A stretch of 37,303 nt of DNA from Priapulus caudatus (lineage: Eukaryota > Priapulida > Priapulimorpha > Priapulimorphida > Priapulidae), in NCBI RefSeq assembly GCF_000485595.1, contig NW_014577622.1:96509-133811 (forward strand). Direction: 5' to 3'. Below the pieces are notes generated by a model. It searched no databases. It saw only the letters and a list, made by a program, of their open reading frames with translations, and was not told where the DNA came from. The position numbers and the translations under genes are program-made. This document shows, piece by piece, positions 20,068 to 29,112 of this stretch (within the stretch, counting starts at the first letter, position 1; each line of letters begins with the position of its first letter).

Positions 20068-20305
20068 GCGAAATTTTTTTTTCCACTTGAGTTCCGGACC
20101 ACAGCCAATCAGCGCACTCCATTCACTCGACTTCCTCGAAGCAACAATGTAAAATGAATACCACCTAACCCTAACCCTAAACCTAACCCGTACCCAAACC
20201 CTAACACTAACTATAATCCAACCATATATATATACGAACCATATATTACAAAACACTATCTATGGATTGGTGGGTCCGGAACTCAAGTGGGAAAAAAAAT
20301 TTCGC
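20068..20305. mobile_element. 238-bp TIR element with a 9-bp target duplication (Mutator-like size), holding telomere-like repeats
   Basis: GGCCGGTCA stands at 20059-20067 and again at 20306-20314. The opposite Penelope copy has a single uninterrupted GCCGGCCGGTCACTGCG at the same place, so the empty site is known. The inverted termini are GCGAAATTT(T)n followed by CCACTTGAGTTCCGGACC, nearly identical for about 33 bp on both ends. A 9-bp duplication points to Mutator-like (MULE) transposition. The inside (20163-20215) is degenerate CTAACCC repeats (CCTAACCCTAACCCTAAACC). No coding capacity. Confidence 0.88.
20163..20215. repeat. Degenerate telomere-like (CTAACC)n inside the TIR element
   Basis: About eight imperfect units of CCTAAC/CTAACC. 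It lies wholly within the transposon, so it is cargo and does not mark a chromosome end. Confidence 0.85.
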
Positions 20306-20410
20306 GGCCGGTCACTGCGCAGGAAACAGCAAGCGCCAGACAGCCAATCATAGCACGGCCAGTTCAGCAGCCGTACCGCTGAATCCAGCCGCGGGGTATA
20401 TATACCCCCA

Positions 20411-20476
20411 CTCGCAACGTCAACGCATCACCAGGTCCTGTCGAAGTGTTGCAGTAACACACGAAACGTCGTGTTC
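20411..20476 (+). ncRNA. Degenerate hammerhead-like motif in the second Penelope copy
   Basis: Equivalent of 17767-17826: AACGTC, CTGTCGA, stem GTGTT...AACAC and ACGAAACGT. The core CUGANGA has a U for the first A, which should abolish cleavage. The stem partner is changed so that the G-U pair of the other copy becomes an A-U pair. Confidence 0.25.
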
Positions 20477-20530
20477 TCCAATTTTCTTGTTGAATTCAAT
20501 TGCGAGAAAAACGGGAATATAGCAAGCAAG

Positions 20531-20978
20531 TATATATATATATTATTTACAACTTCATCATCATCAACCAGAATGCACAGACTCATATACTATACAGAGA
20601 GTACGCTGTACACATATATATAGCAGCACAGTATTTAGGGAAATTACGCGTGCAATTAACTCGCCCCGCTAAACTGATTTGCGGTTTTGCGTGGATTTAG
20701 ATAAATACATCACACTAGTTGCGGCCTGAATACTGATCAGACCGCGCTCACAACAGGACGAGAAGAATTACGGCAAAGCCTCGCGAATGTTTTAATTGTG
20801 AAGTGGTCGCGCAAATTAAGTGTTCGCATTAGTCTGCTTTTTGCTACGATTCACGAAATCCGCAGAAATTGGTGCTGACGCAGGCAGCAGCGCCGGCGTC
20901 CTTACACGTCGTGTCCGCCCCGCCGACCTTTCTGGAATTTCCTTATCAGCTGCGGCATCAAAGATTACGACGAAAGCA
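20531..20978. other. Intronic sequence
   Basis: A short (TA)n at 20529-20543, otherwise no repeat or exon recognised. Confidence 0.4.
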
Positions 20979-21054
20979 GTAGATCGGCTTAGACTAGATG
21001 CGGGCGATAAATGGTATACCATTTATCGCCCGCCTCTAGTCTAAGCCGATCTAC
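20979..21054. repeat. 76-bp palindrome with no spacer
   Basis: GTAGATCGGCTTAGACTAGA at the left end and its complement at the right end form 38-bp arms that meet at ATGGTA|TACCAT (21016/21017). There is one mismatched pair (T against C in TAGATGCGG / CCGCCTCTA). A sequence this symmetric can extrude as a cruciform or form one long hairpin. No coding content. Confidence 0.95.
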
Positions 21055-21540
21055 GGCAGATACGGCTCGATATAGAGCTAGCGAGCTCGTGTCTACCCAC
21101 ACAGATACAGAGAAGCAGCATGAGACACATCGCGAACGGTCGGCGCGCGACCAAATTTTTCGTCGTTTTTTTACAACGGCGTGTTCTGTCATACGGGGAA
21201 AGAATCAGCTGCCTCGTAGCGTTTTGATGAAATATTGCACACAAAAATGTGAATGGCTCTAAAGAAATCAAATAAATCATGATAAAAAAGATTATTCCTC
21301 CAAGCCCAAGCTTACACCCACACACACACGTTTTTTTCTTTGAATCGTAAAAAGAATGCTCTCATCATTCTTACAGAAATTTCTTCCGATTTTTGCCAAG
21401 CAATTCCACAACGAAAACGTTTTCCGTACATGCAGTTAGCAGCGATTAACAGTGTATGTTAACGGCTTCAGATTCCATCCGAAGCTAAAGTGTATTTATC
21501 ATGCACCGGATACCCGATAGAGTGCGCTGTAGGTGCGTAC
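21055..21540. other. Intronic sequence upstream (left) of the exon at 21541
   Basis: No repeat array or exon. It lies downstream of that exon's donor in gene order. Confidence 0.4.
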
Positions 21541-21748
21541 CTTGAGTTTGGCACTGCCTCGCCCTCGTTTTTCACGCAAGTTATGTCACGGAACTGCTTC
21601 GATCTGCCACAAAACTCCGGCACCACTTGATTACTATGAGCGCAGGCATCCCACGGTCCACCTTGCCAGTGGTACACGTCACAGCTTCGTTCGGGGTAGC
21701 AAGTGCGAACAACCCGTAGTTCGTCCGAGGTCGGACACGGAGAGCCAT
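21541..21748 (-). CDS. THSD7: THSD7-like TSP1 exon (second type, complete core)
   Basis: Acceptor CGTATTCGCTTCACAG, then AT completing a GAT codon with the exon at 23381-23591. It reads GSPCPTSDELRVVRTCYPER, SCDVYHWQGGPWDACAHSNQ, VVPEFCGRSKQFRDITCVKN and EGEAVPNS, then donor AG|GTACGC. It covers the CP-x-x-x-E-x-x-x-x-x-C end of one TSP1 and the Y-x-W ... W-x-x-C ... C-G ... R-x-I-x-C core of the next. 208 nt, phase 1 in and phase 2 out; both joins are in frame. The glycine after C-G is replaced by Arg-Ser (CGRS), a small departure from CG-x-G. Confidence 0.9.
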
Positions 21749-22385
21749 CTGTGAAGCGAATACGACGGCCCCCAGCACATCAGTAGAGTGTGGTAATCGC
21801 AGGTTACCGGGAACACAACAACATCACATATGACAAAATCAGCACCACACGCAAAACGAACAGCAAAGAACAGTGGAGTAAATTAATACTATAATAACTA
21901 TTGTGCCATTCTAATGCTGTGGTGTAACAATGTCACGTATATTCAATAGGTTATTGCTTTCGTAGGTTATATATGCATGCGCTCTGTGTTCATGGGGTAT
22001 AAATGCGTGTAAAGAAGGAAAGCATAAGCACATGTAATAACGTTTTCTAGAAGTGATTCGGAATAATGCTCGCCGAAAACAGTCAGCATGTAAAGTTAGA
22101 ATTACATGAATTCTAAAAACCAGCGCTACGTTACGGAAAGTTCCTAACGCGTTGGTCGTACATACTATTATGCAGTATGCGACAGCGAATAGCATAATCA
22201 AAATGCACTCGTGCATTCCTGGGTGTTTAACAATTTAGCATGAGGCGTTATCAAAAATTAAACAAGGTAAGTCCTGGTGAGAAATGAAAGGCAATCACGA
22301 AAAAGCGTCGTTGATGTATATTCCACCGTATTAACCTTACATTCCCCACTAGTACTAATCTATCATTTTAGTCACGGCTGATTGA

Positions 22386-22495
22386 ATTTCCACCACCGGT
22401 TTTCAATTGAATTTCCACCATTTCCACCAATTGAATTTCCACCATTTCCACCAATTGAATTTCCACCATTTCATTGAATTTCCACCACCGGTTAA
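22386..22495. repeat. Tandem repeat of TTTCCACCAATTGAA units
   Basis: Repeats of GAATTTCCACCA with TTTCCACCAATT spacers, unit about 27 bp, four to five copies. The array is bounded on both sides by GAATTTCCACCACCGGTT. Confidence 0.9.
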
Positions 22496-22924
22496 TTAGC
22501 CATCACAATAGTATCGGCTTTCTCTTCGCTTAGCAGGAAAATTACTGTCCCATTCTTATAATTTCCTATCAAGATGAACCTATAGCTACTGTCTATGCGT
22601 TTATATTTTACAGAAAACGTAGCACAACTATTATGCGCACCTGTTAATTTTTTCTTCAAACGTTATCCTCACTCGATACGATTCATCCAAGCTCCAGAAT
22701 TTTAATCAGTTTCATTGGAAAACGCGAGCTACCTCTGCTAGGATGTGCGTGCGTTCAGGGGAAGATTAATACACACTGCACAACATTGTGCACGCGTTCA
22801 TGAATTAATTATGCAATTTTCAATTATATTCTTTTTTTGTGCGCCACGTAGCGGACTAAATAAGCGACTCAAGTGAATGTTAACCATGCTGTATCGTTTG
22901 CCATATCGGCCATAGCGTAGTAAC

Positions 22925-23045
22925 TCTGATGCATAGTAGCCTATGTTATCTTTAACGTATATATATCATGCTAACTCTAACGTATAGCATGATGACTAGA
23001 ACGTAGATCATGATATATCTAACGTATAGCATGTTAACGTTCGAT
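22925..23045. repeat. Degenerate tandem repeat of TAACGTATAGCATGATGA units
   Basis: About five imperfect copies of CTAACGTATAGCATG alternating with CTAGAACGTAGATCATG. Confidence 0.8.
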
Positions 23046-23380
23046 ATCTAAATCATCACGATTTTGCATTTTATATATGAAATGTAAGCGCCAATTTGAT
23101 ATGATTATATAGCTAATATTTCACCTGCTAACATGGTGTAATTTTCGCGAGTATTATATATGATAATAGCAGGAGTGAATAACAACGATTCACTCCTGAT
23201 ATTACTATGATTAAATTTCTGACACAATCAATGTTGGAAAATATAAGGAGATCATTACTAAATGATGCATCAACCAAATGATGGATATAATTTAGAATAC
23301 AAATATATATAATATATATATATATAATATATATACATATATATATATATATGTGTTATACACATCTTCATACTACGCAC

Positions 23381-23591
23381 CGGTGGACTGAGCTAGTATA
23401 CCGCGGGTCCTCTCCTGGACACCTCCCACCATTCCCTTAGCCGTATCCTTGAAGCAGGCCTGCGAGCAGGCTGACCACTGGCTCCACTGTGACAGCACGC
23501 AGTCTCCCGCGCAGGGAACGCTGCACGCGACACTGTTCGATGGCATGGGATTCATCAGGTTGTCGAAACAGATCGTGTCGTTGACTCGCTC
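23381..23591 (-). CDS. THSD7: THSD7-like TSP1 exon
   Basis: Acceptor GATTGCTTTAG, then ERVNDTICFDNLMNPMPSNS, VACSVPCAGDCVLSQWSQWS, ACSQACFKDTAKGMVGGVQE and RTRGILAQST, then donor G|GTGCGT. It carries the C-x-x-PC-x-x-DC-x-L-S-x-W-S-x-W-S-x-C core with an R-T-R strand. 211 nt, phase 0 in and phase 1 out; joins exactly to 25096-25307 before and 21541-21748 after. The W-S-Q-W-S-A-C motif would be C-mannosylated in a secreted TSP1. Confidence 0.93.
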
Positions 23592-25095
23592 CTAAAGCAA
23601 TCACAGGTCAACCCGTTATTCACTTAACCATGTCAGCAAACGAGCACGAGTGGGCGATGTATTTCCCTAAGCACTATGCGGCGTCACCATTTTCGTGTTA
23701 TATGATTCTCCCTATAGCCTATATATAAATTAGATTCTATTCAGGCCAATCAGGTCAATCACAGGTCAACTCGTTATTCACTTAGCTATGTCAGCAAATG
23801 AGGAATGTCGGGTGATTTGTTTCCCGGCATTCCATAATACTTCGACTTTCACCATGATAACCTATATAAATTAAATCTAATTAGCAATGCGATGTCGTTT
23901 GAAATGATTCCGAGTACGATTGGCGTCGAACAAATAGGAAATGATGGCGTATTGCATCACAGCGCTCATGATGCGGCAGTGCGTTGTTTGCCAAGCGTTA
24001 TTGAGTATCGATTATCCGATATATAGGCTGCTCCTTCCGTGTAATATCACGAACGTACACCAAAGCCCCGATTTTTGTAAAATATGTAAATCGTATGCCT
24101 GTGCTGTTTAAAAAGAACAAACACCTCCTAAAATATGACATGCGAAAAGAGAGATACACACGTTAAGCACATAGATGTATAAATTGATCGATTATGCTGC
24201 GTAGTATGATATTCAGTTAATTAATCTAGTTATCGATTAGTTAAGACGTGAAACGCAATCATTTGTGCGTGATAAAATCACTACCATTCGGTACTGAAGC
24301 CCTTTAACATTGAGATGAATATTATATGAATAAATAATACGAAATTATTAATGACAATTTCCGATTTAATATTTACAAATGATAACGCAAAGAGCAACGC
24401 GGATTCACGTAGGGGGCCTACTGCAATGCCGCTGATTGTCCCTTGGCTGATTCATTGATCACGCAAAGCTTTATAAGCGATCAATCTGTCTAAGCTTTAG
24501 CTAAATTCAAATTTAGTTTTCACAGTTCTTCTAATTTAGTGTTTAAAGATTGCCATACCAAAGTACCTCTTTATTATGCTGTGTAGCATAAGCATCACCA
24601 TGCATTTACTGAGCGTACTCTACACAGAGCACTGAACGCATTCTACATTTTATGTTTTTACGAGATTATAAATACTGCTATAAACTAGTATCACGTCATC
24701 AAGTATATATGAAAACATTTGCATCGATAGGACATATCGCTAATAAAAGCGCTCACAGCACGTGTCGCAGTTTAACGACGCAATGAAATAATATTTTGCA
24801 AAAGCAGTTCTTGGTGAATGATCATTATCAGAATCGGTCGAGGCAGGCACAATAGGGGGTAACTGCTCGCTGGCATCGGAGACCTTTCCGAGGAAAATAG
24901 CATTTCCAATAATTACGCCATTTTTTCAGGTTGCAGTACGCCTCCATGCGGCGAGCTCGTCACGTGTCATCGCGAATGACGTCAGCGACTGGTGAGGTTG
25001 ATCGTTAGCATAACATTGTATATTTCACGTCGAAATATACAACGATGTATATTTGGTAAACTTTCTAATGTGTTATTTCTATGATCGTCACGTAC
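23592..25095. other. Intron with a 158-bp-spaced direct duplication
   Basis: TCACAGGTCAACCCGTTATT at 23601 recurs, slightly changed, at 23759, and similarity continues for about 130 bp (CACTTA..CATGTCAGCAAA and further). The remainder, 23895-25095, is AT-rich and featureless to me. Confidence 0.7.
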
Positions 25096-25307
25096 CCGGC
25101 GTATGTTGACGCAGTACACCGTTCTGTACATGAGCCCTGGTCCACAGTTCTTCTTCAGGTCTTCGACCATGCACTTGCTGAGCGCGCCCGTGTGCCAGGA
25201 GTGGCACGCCGTGACCTTCGCGCACGACGCCACCTCTTCAAGATGCGGACACGCAGCACCTCCCTCGGTCGCCTGGCGATTCGCGCTCCTAATGCGGGTG
25301 GTCACGT
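25096..25307 (-). CDS. THSD7: THSD7-like TSP1 exon
   Basis: Acceptor TTCTACTTCATTAG, then AC completing a TAC codon with the exon at 27507-27665. It reads VTTRIRSANRQATEGGAACP, HLEEVASCAKVTACHSWHTG, ALSKCMVEDLKKNCGPGLMY and RTVYCVNIRR, then donor CGG|GTACGT. It holds the GG-x-x-CPHLEE end of one TSP1 and the W-H-T-G-x-L-S-x-C ... CGPG ... R-T-V-x-C core of the next. 212 nt, phase 1 in and phase 0 out. Both joins keep the frame. Confidence 0.93.
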
Positions 25308-26074
25308 CTAATGAAGTAGAAGGCAGCGACGGAAGTTAGAACGTCATTCGATAATCATTCCACACTTCGACAGCTATATATTCGAGGCATCGCATTGCGC
25401 CGCTGATATTGTCATTACGGCGTGTCTCTCGGGCTGTAATCCGCTATGACGTATCACGTACAGTGGGATCGACAGCTATCACACACAGAGCTATACACAA
25501 CAGCTACGCGCACGCTGCGAGTCACCGGGCAAAACTGAACTGATGTAGTTTATAGTCTAACACCGATAATAGGTTCTGTCTTCTATTGAGAGTATAATTA
25601 TGAACACAAGGATGCTAGATTTAGAAGTAACACTCGGTAAACGGGCGCGGAGAAAATAGGATTATGGAGCTACCGTGTGCGGTATATGCGAGTTCTCGGA
25701 CAATAAATCTCATTCGCAGTGAAAGGTTGAAGCCGCGTTTAGCTGGTATTAGAGGTCATGTAAATCACATGGCGCTTCCGTACAGTAGTCCCCTACATTG
25801 TCTGTTACTCACGTTTACTACGATCTGTTTCATACGCAGTTATATATATATTTATATATAAGTAAGGATTATATATATATATATAACAAAGTAAAAAAAT
25901 GTGAGATTGGTAGGGCCAAGTTGTGGTATTATAGAAAATCTGTGTTCCTGAATGCCACATATCTAAACCTCATAACTGGATAAATTCTCGTAAAAAAAAC
26001 TCATAACCATTTGATTGACACTATGATACTTCACCTCAATGGGCGGTACGTGGTGAGCCTTTAACGAACTCAAC
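25308..26074. other. Intron sequence left of the TTAA element
   Basis: Contains an AT microsatellite at about 25843-25885. No other feature recognised. Confidence 0.5.
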
Positions 26075-27056
26075 TTAAAGGACAATTGAAGTCAAATTTT
26101 ATAACTTCTGTAACGTTTTTATACATAGAAATACATTCAATAACGTATTTCATTTCAAATCCGGCGCCCGCAGTTCAAATCGGCAGTAAGATTAAGAAAC
26201 ACATGAATATTAATCTAGGTCATGTGACGTCACATCCCCATGTTGAAACACGCCATTATGTAAACATAGTGCGTGTGGTGTATAAGATGGAGACAGAAAG
26301 CGATAATTTCAATGATTCTAGTGATTACTCAGATGATGATGATATTTATAGTGATTTACCAGTTGGATATAGGTTTGAGACTGAATATACACAAGAAGAA
26401 ATTGAGGAGAATCGTCTGAAAAAGCAACGCGAAAAATCGGCACAAACTTCTCAAGAATCAGAACAGTCACAACATGGCGGAATGGAAGCTTCGGTACCAG
26501 ATAGGACTGTAGACAAATACTGGTGTTCTTGTAGTGTTTGTGAATTAATGAGTACGGCACCTGAATGTATATGCTGCCATGAGAATGAGAAGAAGACCCG
26601 GGTTATTGTAGACCAGTTCGACGCTAGACCAGTTGAGTCATGCGAGTACACTGATCACCGGGCTTATCACGCTCGGTCAGAATCACATGTATCTGTATAT
26701 ACATGTACAAACATCTCTACGCAAGTCATGTACATATACCGTGAATGCATTATCCACACAGGTAATATGTATGTACATGAATATAAGTACATTTACAGGC
26801 TACATGTTTGTTGTATGCTGTAACAATACTTTCACCTAGAGCATAACATATACTAGCGTGTTAGCACTGTTAGTGTTACGCTATAATTATAATGGCGTGT
26901 TTCAACATGGGGCTGTGACGTCACATGACCTAGATTAATATTCATGTGTTTCTTACTAATTGGGCGCCGGATTTGAAATGAAATACGTTATTGAAAGTAT
27001 TTCTATGTATAAAAACGTTACAGAAGTTATAAAATTTGACTTCAATTGTCCTTTAA
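26075..27056 (+). mobile_element. TTAA-flanked transposon with long terminal inverted repeats and a P2X7-ballast-like ORF
   Basis: TTAA stands at 26075-26078 and 27053-27056. Between them lies an element whose ends AGGACAATTGAAGTCAAATT are perfect inverted copies. The terminal inverted repeats run about 190 bp on the left (26079-26268) and 160 bp on the right (26895-27052); the left has a roughly 18-bp extra piece after GGCGCCCG. TTAA duplication is typical of piggyBac-superfamily insertion, but the ends are longer than and unlike the usual short CCCT-type ends, so the superfamily is open. No transposase is encoded; the only gene is the ORF at 26287-26823. It sits in the intron between two THSD7-like exons. 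Confidence 0.85.
26287..26823 (+). CDS. Transposon ORF with a P2X7 intracellular (ballast) domain-like Cys motif, 178 aa
   Basis: I start it at METESDNF because the upstream in-frame codons translate the terminal inverted repeat. Residues 1-45 are acidic (DYSDDDD) and include GYRFETEYTQEE, close to the YRFEPE motif that precedes this domain in other proteins. Residues 79-99 read W-C-S-C-S-V-C-x-x-M-S-T-x-x-E-C-I-C-C-H-E, the spacing of the Zn-binding Cys cluster in the P2X7 cytoplasmic ballast domain and its invertebrate relatives. Residue 119 onward (C-E-Y-T-D-H) resembles the following C-x-T-x-H. After about residue 130 the frame runs through ACATG-rich repeats and the rest of the domain is lost. 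There is no membrane segment, so this is not a P2X channel. Its role in the element is unknown. Confidence 0.7.
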   Translation: METESDNFNDSSDYSDDDDIYSDLPVGYRFETEYTQEEIEENRLKKQREKSAQTSQESEQSQHGGMEASVPDRTVDKYWCSCSVCELMSTAPECICCHENEKKTRVIVDQFDARPVESCEYTDHRAYHARSESHVSVYTCTNISTQVMYIYRECIIHTGNMYVHEYKYIYRLHVCCML

Positions 27057-27296
27057 CAATATCATTTCATAGAGTCACGCGTACACGAGCGATGATAACG
27101 AGCAGTTGCCACAGGAAAGCCAAGTAACGCTACATTAGCAGCGTACACAAATTAATGTCTGGGCGGGTGCGATTTGTCAACGAGAAAGTCATTGCCCTAA
27201 TGGCACGACACCCGGATGTCTACCATTAATCGGTGCTCATCTCCAAACAAAACGGCTGGACACTGATATCATTACCTACTGACGCACGCCTCCCCC
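27057..27296. other. Intronic sequence
   Basis: No repeat or exon recognised. Confidence 0.4.
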
Positions 27297-27466
27297 CACA
27301 CCCACACACACCCACACACGCACAAATCCAAACACACGTACACACACACGCACGCACGCACGCACGCACGCACACACATATACACGAACGAACGAACACA
27401 GGTACGCAGAAAAGTATACCTACACCCACACGTACGCACGCACGCACGCACACGTGCCCGCACACA
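27297..27466. repeat. (CA)n / (CACG)n microsatellite
   Basis: CACACCCACA, CACG and GAAC tetramer tracts, ending about 40 bp before the splice donor of the next exon. Confidence 0.93.
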
Positions 27467-27506
27467 TTTGTACTACATCATCCAATTATATAACTTTGAT
27501 GCTCAC

Positions 27507-27665
27507 ATGTCTTATTCAGCTGGGAACATGTCGAGGGACGTGGGCAGGGCAGCCACGGCGACCAGCGCGATAGCTCGCAGTCGACAGGACATGGCACAGC
27601 GCATTGCTCGGCGACGACCGGTGCTGGCTGCTCACCACAGAATGTCCATGACACGGGAATGTCAC
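27507..27665 (-). CDS. THSD7: THSD7-like TSP1 exon
   Basis: Acceptor TTGCTTTTTATCGTCAG, then GT as codon end, then DIPVSWTFCGEQPAPVVAEQ, CAVPCPVDCELSRWSPWLPC and PRPSTCSQLNKT, then donor T|GTGAGC. PCPVDCELS-x-W-S-x-W is the classic start of the first TSP1 type. 159 nt, phase 1 in and phase 1 out. T joins AC of the next exon to make Tyr, in frame. The exon that should precede it, supplying the CG-x-G half of the previous TSP1 and ending in phase 1, was not found between 27666 and 28952. Confidence 0.93.
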
Positions 27666-27734
27666 CTGACGATAAAAAGCAAACAAATATAAATACGTGA
27701 TACATACAAACATAGCTAACGCACGCGTTTGTGG

Positions 27735-27890
27735 TTGTGTTTGTTGTTTGTTCGTTTGTGTGGTGTGGTGTGTGTGTCGTTGTGTGTGTGTGTGTCTGTG
27801 TGTCTGTGTGTGTGTTGTGTGTCGTGTGTGTGTGTGTGTGTTGGTGGTGTTGGTGTGTGTTGTGTGTGTGTGTGTGTGGGTGTTTCGTGC
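27735..27890. repeat. (GT)n microsatellite, interrupted
   Basis: GT-rich tract directly upstream (in gene order) of the exon at 27507-27665; open frames across it are artefacts. Confidence 0.93.
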
Positions 27891-28952
27891 GTGGCGCGAT
27901 CCGGCGCGGCGTGTGGCGTGAAATATTGGTGGGATTGTGCTCGGTGCGTATGTATAAGTGATGGCTATCGGCCGATTCATCCCCCCCCACTCCTCGGTAC
28001 GATTTTACGCCCCTGGCTGAGCCATTTGAAAAGATAGGTAAAATGACTACAATGAATGTCTATAGGCGAATAAGAAACAAATATCCACAATGCTACCTTC
28101 CTATTCATCCTCATTATCAACACTTACCTTTATCCGCACACCACCAAACTATCCCTCTCCTCAACTTAACTCAACCTGAGTCCTAATGGTTTGTACTCAC
28201 GTCTTAACTCAACATAACACCCTCGCACGCTCACATTACACTCGTATTCTAGTTCAATCTGTAACGCTAACCCTATTCCTACTATCGCTCTCATCTATCC
28301 TCAAGCATGGCTTAATCCTAAGTGTCAATAGTCAACCGTAACCCTAAGAATCTAGGGTAGACAATAAACTAACTAGAGGGAAACATTGTAAAGTAATATA
28401 CCGTGCGTTGTGAGAATACAGTCTGACCAATTTCGATAAGGGCACTGGTGAGGTCATGGCGACGCGCAGGGCTTAGTTTGTGGTCATTGTCGTAAATGGC
28501 ATACATACGTCTAGATCACTGCAAACCAATCGACGGCGCGAGAAACGAGGATTACTGTACTCTCGTTAGTGATGATATGATACCTCTTAAATCTATTAGT
28601 GTAGAATTTTCCCATTAATTAGTAGCCATAATTAATGAATATATAATATTTATATATAAGTGAGTATAATAGAATATATAGTATCTATATATTTATACTA
28701 TAGATATCAGAACGGCGAGTACACGATGGCTGCAAACTAGATGTTATGAGGCAGTAATGATGGATAATGATCTACTGAACCGGCCTAAGGGTTTGAACTA
28801 GAAGAGCATGGGTAATCCGCAATGATATTGAACGGATTGTACGTTAAGGCCTCCTATTATATATAATATATATACGTACTAGTATAGTGCAATTTTTATC
28901 AGCCAGATACAAGACGTCTCCGTTTGATGAAATACATCATGTACACTTTTAC
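27891..28952. other. Intron in which an exon is expected but not seen
   Basis: Holds a C9 run, a Pu/Py-biased stretch with CTAACCC-like pieces (28240-28345) and AT-rich repeats at 28630-28705 and 28858-28875. An acceptor-like site at about 28519-28531 (GATTGGTTTGCAG on the minus strand) opens only onto stops. A second pair, GTTACAG at about 28260 with a GTGAGT donor at 28200, encloses a 19-codon open stretch without TSP1 motifs. Confidence 0.45.
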
Positions 28953-29112
28953 GCACGATGGTTTCAGTGATTTCCACGGCGTAATGTACAGTTCTCTGGA
29001 CAGTGATATGGTGACATTAGTTCGGCTGGCCGGACGAGGTAGAAGCTTTTGGCCGTTGTAGGCGGAGGCAGGTCGCCTCGCGGGAGAACTCGCTGGTGCC
29101 ACGCCATTCGCG
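28953..29112 (-). pseudogene. THSD7: THSD7-like TSP1 exon with a one-base frameshift
   Basis: Entering at 29112 in the phase left by 32543-32638, the minus strand is open through RVLPRGDLPPPTTAKSFYLV and RPAELMSPYHCPENCTL, ending in a stop (TGA) about 7 codons later. One base on, the next frame reads TPWKSLKPSC with a possible donor TGC|GTAAAA. Joined, they give the C-T-L-T-P-W pattern expected of a first-type TSP1, so a base seems lost near 28976-28984. The Cys expected after RSDGLRV is also absent. The acceptor could be GATGAG (29112) or the AG a little later. Either the gene is damaged here or the assembly has an indel. Confidence 0.55.

Larger units (their letters stand above)
19617..20530 (+). 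pseudogene. Second Penelope-like element fragment (GIY-YIG and 3' end), inverted relative to the first
   Basis: Starting at 19617 the plus strand repeats the endonuclease of the minus-strand copy: GCDGSYIGETARPIAERITE, HKRDVRLLRTYSSAVAEHA and MVKEAMNIRLRPNNFNRDNG. It carries a stop codon (TGA 19758-19760) where the other copy has Trp, and a small in-frame insertion (SAQRPVRV region). After interruption by the 238-bp element at 20068-20305 it continues through the TATATATACCCCC tail, the CGAAACGTCGTGTT block and AATTTTCTTGTTGA to about 20530. It carries only the 3' half, as expected from incomplete reverse transcription. The junction at 19616 is head to head. Confidence 0.88.
21749..23380. other. 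Intron with tandem repeats
   Basis: Holds two small repeat arrays (22386-22495 and 22925-23045), a small hairpin (CAGGAGTGAAT / ATTCACTCCTG at 23170-23198) and an (AT)n tract at 23303-23352. No further exon is expected, because the flanking exons join in frame. Confidence 0.75.

Noticed and set aside
20163-20215. True telomere or chromosome end
   Set aside because: Only about eight imperfect units, confined inside a small transposon and flanked by ordinary sequence.
23170-23198. CRISPR-like or terminator-like hairpin
   Set aside because: A single 11-bp inverted repeat in a eukaryotic intron; no array.
26086-26286. N-terminal extension of the transposon ORF
   Set aside because: These codons translate the terminal inverted repeat; the acidic METESDNF start is more plausible.
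28201-28259. Candidate missing TSP1 exon between 28952 and 27666 (phase 0 in, phase 1 out)
   Set aside because: Splice-like borders and phase fit, but the 19 codons have no W-x-x-C or CG-x-G pattern and the acceptor has no pyrimidine tract.
28485-28531. Strong acceptor-like site on the minus strand at 28531
   Set aside because: Downstream frames are stopped within 15 codons and show no TSP1 motif.
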